A stretch of 64,000 bases of DNA. Source: Oscillospiraceae bacterium. Its GTDB lineage: Bacteria; Bacillota; Clostridia; Oscillospirales; Acutalibacteraceae. A model generated the notes under the pieces. The model was not told the DNA's origin, searched no databases, and saw only the letters and a list, made by a program, of their open reading frames with translations. Within the stretch, counting starts at the first letter, position 1. Each line of letters starts with the position of its first letter. The DNA lies in assembly GCA_015066565.1 (NCBI GenBank), contig SVOB01000001.1:992001-1056000 (forward strand), read 5' to 3'. The translations under genes and the position numbers were made by a program. Shown piece by piece: positions 46,501 to 54,024 of the stretch.

Positions 46501-47026
46501 TTGGGTAGCTGTCGGACAGCAGGGCGACAAAAGCGCTAATGATGCCGGATGCGGCGCAAACGCAAGAAACGATAGCGGGGCTTCAAACACCACTGGTTCA
46601 TACATTAATGTCCGTTACGATAAAGCTCAGGATGACCTCGCCTGGATGGCAGTGAGAGTCAGCAACGAAAAAATTACTTTCTTGTCTGTCGAGTATTGTG
46701 AAGGCATTTGGTATGCAATGGGATTTGTAGATGACGGCGGAAATGCAGGCGAGAACTCAGAAAAGGCAAATAATGGGGTTCAGGACCCCGGCGAAGAAGG
46801 TGTTCTTTACTACGCTACCAATCCGCTTGAGACAAGTTTTACATCTGACGGTTCCAGCGGATCTTATGACACCCACACATATAACGGCGGCTGGAGAAAA
46901 GTAATTACAAGAACCGATAATGATACCTATACTAATTCTAATACAACGGTAGTTCTTTGTAATTCTAACGGTTCTAAAACCGACTTCATACTTGAGGGCG
47001 TTAACGCTATGGCAAGTCAGGGATAA
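43526..47026 (+). CDS. Giant minor prepilin, putative pilus-tip protein (cassette 1)
   Basis: KRGMTLVEVLVALAILMLIIFTFTPLFATYLKNIR class III signal, 1166 aa; C-terminal block VEYCEGIWYAMG...NNGVQDPGEEGVLYYATNP; paralogue of 49935-53999. Confidence 0.82.
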   Translation: MKTNSIKKNLNSKRGMTLVEVLVALAILMLIIFTFTPLFATYLKNIRNSGDYTRKNYEKASLMERLLANNGQNPSTYETKVNSVPLKLSIGDNSLIFYESSTDSGTYLKKQLGGKILTTDSGFAGGDNEYVSYYVGSISNQMICFPKSLTDDFLETEIKVLPMGFDFALNGGNVDYTKFKVYYTDSSREDAHGNFVTIPLGNTGADGKGSYYSISTLKEDGEVVGVTFTFYGGNDTICFQNSPIVIEYDNIYTVNVEIGAPKIIMVGEAAKQSLSSTTEDYYYYVTHGVDTATGQMDIIAKKMKSKTDSAVDLSSAMNCVEWVEPGFGTDESGNTNDYGYYVMGGDNGQIRRFWRHGSVSKPGNYYWGGDSVVNMTAYSTGTTSMTTVPNATEVNESIMYQGATSTDNENLGSNLLKLFEVDKGLYAEYIVYTANYGTANANTSKYVYVDGSTRYDNATGLFGVNHGILDKLERKQLTASYSDLTGYNSGNEITITSVGSIPLITNNVKGAYKSDSPKLAVDYDGNAKFSFSGVAYPQKSYTLYCGTIPAYMDLLTKHWSNNNKGYMATLGVGYLNNAYGVTGLFGDQNTTINTGFGKTYSGWDLLNYKENITEENGKETLKNKTNSITPGALLANFRQDKGITMGEQVAITIGYLSQPFASSLTPVPGRDSDSSKYLSNNKWNHDFNVMAPREFLTFLDMVSFKLDIVKKGSGGAVEIVPTSFSVAAGYTLALTASDIRGANRLTNLFNYGLIYLRASGDGSGSDDTIDNQLQSGKGWSMQAESNIFHPFYGIDQTAEGSYVKLGYGNSQGGALNTIMEIGTSISSSIKTVSCYGWDNSKHKSNYLVAAFDSGLFGSDGTKYDPSVQNENTHIMQATRCTSVDYGLNPYGCPEFMVGTDNGSVLSWYYDESIGNSGDNHNKVSRAMKKEFEYYSWSNNSPDTGLGGNYDYWTQIRDYHSTSSRMKSNVEADGYRFISTLKSINDIKYGDDYWVAVGQQGDKSANDAGCGANARNDSGASNTTGSYINVRYDKAQDDLAWMAVRVSNEKITFLSVEYCEGIWYAMGFVDDGGNAGENSEKANNGVQDPGEEGVLYYATNPLETSFTSDGSSGSYDTHTYNGGWRKVITRTDNDTYTNSNTTVVLCNSNGSKTDFILEGVNAMASQG

Positions 47027-47104
47027 GAATTAAAAGTGTCCTGCCTTGTGTTTTATCGGCAGGACACGGATATTAGTTTATCAGATTTATAAGGGGAAAA
47101 GCCT

Positions 47105-48508
47105 ATGTTCTTTAAGGTTATTGGAAAACTGAAAAGCGATAAGCGCGGCTTCACATTACCTGAGGTCATGGTTACTATGGCGATTATGGCTATTGCTACC
47201 TTATTGGTAACTAACCTTATCCGTACTATCATAAGAAATTACAGACAGGTTGAATATCAGTGGATGGTGCAGACCTTTGTAAAGTATGTAGCAGAAACCT
47301 TTGAAAGTAATGCGGACAGAGAGGCTTTATCGACAGCCGATGAAGCGTATATGTATTATAACGATATGGGCGACCCGCCTTCGGGAAACGTACATACAAC
47401 TTCGTTTACCTTGGCGTCATGTCCCGAGTTAGGCCAGATTACATATAATAACGAGGATTTTACAATTTCCTTTACGCCTCCCAATACGGCCGAAAACCTT
47501 AAAACGCTTCAAAAGTGCTTCAGGTATTTCATAACATTTGATAAACACTTTTTTGTAATTGATTATCACGATTACTTGAATATTACCACTTCTACTGATG
47601 GAAGCGGAAACACAACATACAATTATTCAATTAAGTCGGGTCCGATTACTATAGCGGCAAAAAACGGCGAGCTGCTTTTCGGAGCCTATGAAGATACAGA
47701 TTATCAGCTTGATATTAAATTCTCATACGCAGTAAGTACAATGAATCCCGAAAAGGAGAAGCTTACCAAGGAAGAAGGTCTTATGCTTGAACTTCCGACT
47801 GATTCGGATTATCAGAACAGGCGTTTCCTTCATAACGGAATTACGGCTGAAATAAGAGGTGTTATCCGTAATACGGTCGATACGGGGCTTGCGGCAAATA
47901 CAACCTTTGTTTCGTCCTATGAGCTGCTTAATCTTCTTTCAAATAAAGGCGTGAACTATGCGCCGTCAGGTACAGCGCTTTCACCTTATGCTGCAGGTTG
48001 GACAGACCGCGGCGTTGAACAGGGTAAAAGAGTTGCCGTTGACGCCGAAGGCAACCGTGTTCTTGAATCCTTTACGGAAAGCGACTCGGATTACCAGGCT
48101 CGTTTGGTTGCGAGAAACAGCTCTTTTGGAAACTATGTCAATTCAGATACAGTAGTCAATCCGACGCAAACAGCGAACGTTATTAAATATCATTCCGTTA
48201 ATACAGATGAGGTTTTAAAGGATGCTCTCGGAGAACAGACTGTTCCGAATATAAGCGTATCTATGCCTATCTGTCTATTTACTTCGCTTACAATCGGCTC
48301 TGACAGACAGGTTCAGATACTGGAACCGCTTCGTGATTTCAGAGACACCGTCCTTCGTGGCAACGCTGTAGGCGAATGGATTATTGATAAATACTATGCT
48401 TGGTCACCGACTGTTATCGGATGGACTGAAAACAGCAAGATGCTCAAGAATACACTTAAGGTTGTTACCGAGGGCCTTGCCTTGTTCGCAACGGTGGCAG
48501 TTGAATAG
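47105..48508 (+). CDS. PilW-like minor prepilin (cassette 1)
   Basis: KRGFTLPEVMVTMAIMAIATLLVTNLIRTIIRNYRQVEYQWMVQ; paralogue of 48670-49911. Confidence 0.82.
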   Translation: MFFKVIGKLKSDKRGFTLPEVMVTMAIMAIATLLVTNLIRTIIRNYRQVEYQWMVQTFVKYVAETFESNADREALSTADEAYMYYNDMGDPPSGNVHTTSFTLASCPELGQITYNNEDFTISFTPPNTAENLKTLQKCFRYFITFDKHFFVIDYHDYLNITTSTDGSGNTTYNYSIKSGPITIAAKNGELLFGAYEDTDYQLDIKFSYAVSTMNPEKEKLTKEEGLMLELPTDSDYQNRRFLHNGITAEIRGVIRNTVDTGLAANTTFVSSYELLNLLSNKGVNYAPSGTALSPYAAGWTDRGVEQGKRVAVDAEGNRVLESFTESDSDYQARLVARNSSFGNYVNSDTVVNPTQTANVIKYHSVNTDEVLKDALGEQTVPNISVSMPICLFTSLTIGSDRQVQILEPLRDFRDTVLRGNAVGEWIIDKYYAWSPTVIGWTENSKMLKNTLKVVTEGLALFATVAVE

Positions 48509-48553
48509 CGGAAGTATTACAGGTCATTTTGGCTTAAAAACAGCTTTTATTAA

Positions 48554-48590
48554 AGCAGGGCAGACATTTTTGTCTGTCCTGCCTTTTTGA
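48554..48590 (+). terminator. Rho-independent terminator
   Basis: GCAGGGCAGACATTTTTGTCTGTCCTGCCTTTTT. Confidence 0.8.
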
Positions 48591-48612
48591 TATTTAAATG
48601 AATTCAAATAAA

Positions 48613-48651
48613 CAAAAGCCTCCTTGCCGGATATACCGAAAGGAGGCTTTA
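48613..48651 (-). terminator. Terminator-like hairpin for cassette 2
   Basis: AAAGCCTCCTT-gccggatataccgaa-AGGAGGCTTT between convergent genes. Confidence 0.65.
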
Positions 48652-48669
48652 GTATTGAAAAATGAAAAT

Positions 48670-49911
48670 TTATTCAACAGCTATCGTAGCTGCAGCCGCA
48701 AGACCTTCAGCGACAAATTTGAACGCGCCTTTAAGAACGGGGGCTTTTTTTGTTAACTCAATAAACGCGGGCGACCAGTCATAGTATTTATCAATAACCC
48801 ATTCGCCTACAGCGGTGCCACGAAGGACGGTGTCTCTGAAATCACGAAGCGGTTCCAGTATCTGAACCTGTCTGTCAGAGCCGATTGTGAGATTTGTAAA
48901 GAAGCAAATCGGCATATCAATTCCGACGTTAATGCTTCCGTCATTTGTTGAGTCGGCAAGACTTGATGGTGTATTAACCGAATGATACCTGACAATGTTT
49001 GCATAATGGGAAATGTTTTCCATTGTTGTTCCTGCGTTTGAAACAACTGTTGCATTCGGTTTTCCCTTTTCGAGCATATTGCCCGAGCTGTTCTTAGTCC
49101 AACCGGTAACATATTGATTTGTTAATGCCGAGCCGCCGGAAATATAGTTAATCTTTTCTCCCGAGGTCATATTGTTAAGATAAAGCGACACATTCATATC
49201 GGCGTTAGAACCGAGATCACGGTCACCCTTGTTTACAACCTTGACAGCTATATTTGCAGTAAGGCTTGTTGCAAGATACTTATCGGCAGTGTCAAAATCT
49301 TCTTCCTTAGCCGTTGTATCAAAATCACCTGCGCTTCTTGCCAAAGCGAATTCAATATTTACCTCAGCATCCATTTCACTCGTAGTTATAAGGTTTAAAT
49401 TTTCGCTTATCGGTTTGATTGTCGCAGTCTGAATACTCAAATCGTCAAGATTGACCAAATCTGTATAATGAATTCTGTAAATGTGCTCATCATAAGTGAA
49501 ATAATAAATATATCCTCTTTTCAGGGTTGCGGCGTAATCTTCGTCCGGAACTATTCTGAGCGTGTGGTCAGTGGTGTTATATGTAAGATTTCCGAGTTCA
49601 GGGCAACAGGCAAGGGAGAACGTGCCTGCGTCGTTCGGAGTCGGAGCCTCATACATCATTTCACAGGTATTTGCCGTGCCGAGTGTTTCCAACCCGCTGT
49701 CGGCAGAAAGAGACGAAGCAAGATATTCCGCCATTGTCTGAGCTATCCAGCGATATTCTACCATGCGGTAACCCCTGATAATAAGTATAATGAGCTGTGT
49801 AGTCAAAGTGAGGGCTACGAGCATAATAGTCAAGGTAACCAAGACCTCAGGAATTGTGAAGCCTCGTTTATTACTCTTAAGTTTGCTTATTGTTTTAAAC
49901 ATTTTACTCAA
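48670..49911 (-). CDS. PilW-like minor prepilin (cassette 2)
   Basis: KRGFTIPEVLVTLTIMLVALTLTTQLIILIIRGYRMVEYRWIAQ; C-terminus LTIGSDRQVQILEPLRDFRDTVLRG as in cassette 1. Confidence 0.82.
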   Translation of the reverse strand: MSKMFKTISKLKSNKRGFTIPEVLVTLTIMLVALTLTTQLIILIIRGYRMVEYRWIAQTMAEYLASSLSADSGLETLGTANTCEMMYEAPTPNDAGTFSLACCPELGNLTYNTTDHTLRIVPDEDYAATLKRGYIYYFTYDEHIYRIHYTDLVNLDDLSIQTATIKPISENLNLITTSEMDAEVNIEFALARSAGDFDTTAKEEDFDTADKYLATSLTANIAVKVVNKGDRDLGSNADMNVSLYLNNMTSGEKINYISGGSALTNQYVTGWTKNSSGNMLEKGKPNATVVSNAGTTMENISHYANIVRYHSVNTPSSLADSTNDGSINVGIDMPICFFTNLTIGSDRQVQILEPLRDFRDTVLRGTAVGEWVIDKYYDWSPAFIELTKKAPVLKGAFKFVAEGLAAAATIAVE

Positions 49912-49934
49912 GCCCTCCCTTGTTGCTTTTGAAA

Positions 49935-52900
49935 TTATCCCTGGCTTGCCATGGAGTTAGCGCCCTCGAATACAAAGCTCTTCCAGCTGTCTGCCTGACG
50001 CTTCATAACGGTTGTTTCTTTTGTGTAACTGTTACCGACTGCTCTTGTTAAAGCCTGTCTCCAGCCTCCTGTGTATGAGCCGCTGAAGTAACCGCCGCCG
50101 GACATATAGTCCGGGTCGCTGTCGAGGTCGGCAATTGTCGGGTTTGTAGCGTAGAAAATTACGCCCTCTTCGCCGGGATCCTGTATTCCGTTGCCCGCTT
50201 TATCCGAAGAAGCGCCTGCGCTTCCGCCGTTGTCCTTATATCCCATAGCGTACCAGATGCCTTCGCAGTATTCTACCGAAACGAAATTGATTCGCTCTGT
50301 CGAAACCTTAACTGCAGTCCATTTATATGTATTATTATCGTCAGTGGACTTAACATTTATATATGTTCCCGAGCCCGAAGCGGTATAATTCCCCTTGCCG
50401 CTCTGGCAATAGTTTGCGGGGTTCTTCATACTGCAGTTGCCTACCGCTACCCAATAACTATCTCCAAAGTATACGCTGTTGACCGAATCGAGAACTGAAA
50501 TGAAACCGTTGGTGTTATTATATGAAACCTTTTGATTATCACCTGAGCCTGTAACTTTTCCGGTTGCATAATCGTAGTGATTATCGACTACCGAGCCGTA
50601 CCTGTCAGCCCACATATAGCTTTCAAATTCCTTACGGACTCCCGTAATTTTTGAATTGGTATAAGTGCCGCTCTGAACCTCTTCATAGTCGTAGAACCAG
50701 CTAAGAAGCGTGCCGTTTTCGGTGCCCCACATAGCCTGAGGCTTTTCGTCCCAAGTCTGACCCCAGTTGACTGTGGTACAGGTGGTCTGAGCTAACGGAT
50801 GGCAATTCGTACCGAAATTGGTGCTTCCCTCGGTTGTGTTAGGCGAAATATTCTGCGCAGGGGTTTTTGTTTTTCTCGCGACAAGTGCGTTATCATCGCC
50901 TGCGAGATTGAAATAAGCTCTGTGATATTGCGTATCCCAGCCAAGCGCCGTACTTGTACCTGAGCTGTTCTGATATTGGTCTATGCCATAGAATTGATGA
51001 AAAACATTACTTTCCTTCTTTAAGCTCCAGCCCTTACCGGATTCCAAAGAACCGGCCGTATCGCTTCCCGTTCCGTCGCCTGTAGCTCGGATATATACTA
51101 TACCCGTATTCATAACCTGACCGAGTCTGGTACAGTAATCATAGTCGTTTGCTATAAGCGAAAGGGTGTATCCGACTGCCAAAGAAATGTTATTTCCCGT
51201 CAGCTCATCGCGGAAGCTCTTAATATCAAGCATTGTTATAAAGTCACGTAAGCCCGCGTTAAAGAAGGAATGGTCAAATTTACTGGAGGTAATATTTGAG
51301 CCGTACTTCTTAAAGTAGTAATCTGAACCGGAAAGTCCCGAAATGTTCGGTGCGACAGGCTTATTAACGCTTATCGCATAAGGCTGAGAAAGATAACCTA
51401 CGGTTACGTCAACCTCCTGACCGCTCGTGATATAGTAGTCGTTGCCCTCGTTAGGAAGCGCGGTGCCTAAGAAGCTTCTGTTTGTAAGTGTTGCATTATT
51501 TACGGCAGAGGGAGTTGTAACGTAATCGCTGCCGCTGCCGGTGGGTCCGTAGTATCTGAGAGAATCGGAGTTATAATCTACAACCTCCGTTTGTTTCATT
51601 TTCCAGGTTCTGTATTTAGTTCCGCTTGTTGTATTTTTTGCGGTATTATCATCGTTAGCTTCTCTCGGAATATATTTATCATTCAAAAGATCTCCGACGC
51701 CTCCGCCCTCTTTATCAAAAAGGTCCTCCCATTTTGAAACAGGGTCGTCTCTCCAGACGCCGTCAGTGCCTCTTATCTCGTTTTTAACAATCGTAATCGG
51801 GTGGGATGCATCAACCGATGCGCCGAAGGTGTTGTTAGTGTTTCGGGGACTCGTGTAATCGTTTTGACCGCGGTTTGTTACAATAACGTCGTAAGTGGCT
51901 TCGTTCCATTTAGTTGTAAAGAAACCAACAGATCTGTAATAGTATTTGACTACAATATGGTGGTCATAAACGCCTTCCCAATAATCTCCGTCATGTTCGG
52001 TAATATAATGTGAAGAATACGTTGTTCCGAACGGATAAACATCCGGGTTCGTACCGTAATTAAGGAGCGCGCTCCAGGAGGTCTTATTTCCGAAAATGGA
52101 TTGTGAAAGCGTGTTAGAAGTTGCTTCGGAGGTAATTGAGCTTGTATGAGTATCACCGAATTTTCCTACCGGATACCAGCTGCTACCGTTCGTAGCTATA
52201 CCGAGAGTTCCCGTATGGAAAAGCATACTGTAATTATTATAAGTACTCAAAATGTTCTTCGTTTTCCAGCCCCAGATGTCAATAACTGCAGGAATATAAC
52301 CGCAGTAAAGGCTGTAGGATTGGGTAGGATAAAGCTGTTGACCGAGAACGGAGTTTTGGGTGGATTTAGTATAATTCGAGTTTGAGGTGTTTATCTGCAC
52401 TGCGCCGACAGACGTTATAGTAATAAGCGAATCGTCGTCGGCTGCATTACCGTTTATATCGGTATAACCCTTGGTTGACTGATACGGATAGTTCGTTGCC
52501 GTTCTGAAGCCGCTTGCGTTAAGGGTTGAAGCATAAGGGTTGTTCTTATCCAACCATGTGAATAAAACGTTGTTGGTGCTTTCACGGTAACTTGCGCTTG
52601 ATGCTGTACCGTTCAGCTCGGTTGTATTTCCGGCGTATCTGTATTCGTTACCGCTTTTAAGCTTAAGCGCCATAATCCTTCCGACCGTCGTATAGCGATT
52701 ATCCGATGTGGCGTTTGCAGTATAGTAATTGGCTGTTATTGAATAATAGTCAAAGCCGATTGTGATCTTATCGGATTCCGTAAGGGAGTTGGCGTCGTCA
52801 ACTCCGTTAAAATCATATCTGCCAAGATTGGAACGGAATACATTTTTAAATGCAGCCTGTGTCTGGTTTTCCTTTTTGGTTATATTTTCGTATGATGAAG

Positions 52901-53999
52901 CATCAGCTTGATTATCACCGGTTATGTAGTAATACCTGTCATACTGATAAAGCGTGTCTCCGCCCCAGGTATAGTTTTCTGAGGTTGAAGAGGCGTTAAT
53001 GTCCTTCTTCTGCCAGAAACGGCGAACCTGACCTGCGTCGCCGCCCATAATATAGTAACCGTAGGTGTTTACGCCGCCTTTTCCGTTGTCGCCCTCGCCC
53101 TTGTCGACCCATTCAACGTCATTCATGGCTGAGGTAAGATTAGCTGATTCCTTAGCAATAAGGTCCATTCTGCCAGTTCTTGTGTCAACGCCGGAGGTGG
53201 CATAGTAATAGTAGTTATTGTCGCTGGCTTTTTCACCGACCATAATGATTTTCGGCGCGATAATTTCAATTTCAACCTGATGGCTGTTGTATGTAATTAC
53301 CAGAGGCGAGTTATCAAAGCAAACTACCTCGTTAGCGCCGTAGAAGGTGAATTTTGCGCAGGGAACATCGCCGTCGGTGGCGTCTTCTACGTTATAGTAT
53401 TCACCCTTGGTTAATTCATGCGTTTGCCAGTTGCCGTTTTCATCAGTATAGTAAACGTGGAATTTACTTATATCAAAGTCCTCGGGGAAGCCTATGGGAA
53501 CAACCATAACTTCCTTTTCAATAAAGTCGTCGGTTAACGCCTTCGGGAAGGCAATAAGCCTCTGACTTGTCGAGCCGAGATAAATCGTTGTATATTCATT
53601 ACCCGAATTCGATTTATCACCGTCGGTTGTTACCATATTACCCTCGACCTTGCTGACGTAATTCGAGTTCGCTTTTGTATGGAAATCAAGGGTTTTTAAC
53701 GTGGTGTTACTTGAATTCTTAACATAAAGTTCAAGCGGAACGCCTACATTATATGTTTCGTATGCGCCCTTGTTGTCGGAGTCTCTGTTAGAGAGCAGCC
53801 TTTCAATAAGACTTGCTTTTTCGTATGTCTTTCTTGTCAGTTCTCCCGACTGCCTGATATTTCTGTAGTACTGGGCGAACAGGGGCGTAAAGGTGAAGAT
53901 AATAATCATTAAGATAGACATGGCAACAAGGACCTCGACAAGCGTCATGCCGCGCTTGGAAGCCATGTTGTCTTTAAATCTTTTCATAATTTTTTTCAC
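49935..53999 (-). CDS. Giant minor prepilin, putative pilus-tip protein (cassette 2)
   Basis: KRGMTLVEVLVAMSILMIIIFTFTPLFAQYYRNIRQSG, 1354 aa; C-terminal NGIQDPGEEGVIFYATNP...GANSMASQG. Confidence 0.82.
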   Translation of the reverse strand: MKKIMKRFKDNMASKRGMTLVEVLVAMSILMIIIFTFTPLFAQYYRNIRQSGELTRKTYEKASLIERLLSNRDSDNKGAYETYNVGVPLELYVKNSSNTTLKTLDFHTKANSNYVSKVEGNMVTTDGDKSNSGNEYTTIYLGSTSQRLIAFPKALTDDFIEKEVMVVPIGFPEDFDISKFHVYYTDENGNWQTHELTKGEYYNVEDATDGDVPCAKFTFYGANEVVCFDNSPLVITYNSHQVEIEIIAPKIIMVGEKASDNNYYYYATSGVDTRTGRMDLIAKESANLTSAMNDVEWVDKGEGDNGKGGVNTYGYYIMGGDAGQVRRFWQKKDINASSTSENYTWGGDTLYQYDRYYYITGDNQADASSYENITKKENQTQAAFKNVFRSNLGRYDFNGVDDANSLTESDKITIGFDYYSITANYYTANATSDNRYTTVGRIMALKLKSGNEYRYAGNTTELNGTASSASYRESTNNVLFTWLDKNNPYASTLNASGFRTATNYPYQSTKGYTDINGNAADDDSLITITSVGAVQINTSNSNYTKSTQNSVLGQQLYPTQSYSLYCGYIPAVIDIWGWKTKNILSTYNNYSMLFHTGTLGIATNGSSWYPVGKFGDTHTSSITSEATSNTLSQSIFGNKTSWSALLNYGTNPDVYPFGTTYSSHYITEHDGDYWEGVYDHHIVVKYYYRSVGFFTTKWNEATYDVIVTNRGQNDYTSPRNTNNTFGASVDASHPITIVKNEIRGTDGVWRDDPVSKWEDLFDKEGGGVGDLLNDKYIPREANDDNTAKNTTSGTKYRTWKMKQTEVVDYNSDSLRYYGPTGSGSDYVTTPSAVNNATLTNRSFLGTALPNEGNDYYITSGQEVDVTVGYLSQPYAISVNKPVAPNISGLSGSDYYFKKYGSNITSSKFDHSFFNAGLRDFITMLDIKSFRDELTGNNISLAVGYTLSLIANDYDYCTRLGQVMNTGIVYIRATGDGTGSDTAGSLESGKGWSLKKESNVFHQFYGIDQYQNSSGTSTALGWDTQYHRAYFNLAGDDNALVARKTKTPAQNISPNTTEGSTNFGTNCHPLAQTTCTTVNWGQTWDEKPQAMWGTENGTLLSWFYDYEEVQSGTYTNSKITGVRKEFESYMWADRYGSVVDNHYDYATGKVTGSGDNQKVSYNNTNGFISVLDSVNSVYFGDSYWVAVGNCSMKNPANYCQSGKGNYTASGSGTYINVKSTDDNNTYKWTAVKVSTERINFVSVEYCEGIWYAMGYKDNGGSAGASSDKAGNGIQDPGEEGVIFYATNPTIADLDSDPDYMSGGGYFSGSYTGGWRQALTRAVGNSYTKETTVMKRQADSWKSFVFEGANSMASQG

Positions 54000-54024
54000 G
54001 GCTGTCTCCTCCTTATCTTAAAGA

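Noticed and set aside
52146-52385. 79-aa + ORF within the giant prepilin of cassette 2
   Set aside because: Antisense within a well-supported 1354-codon frame.
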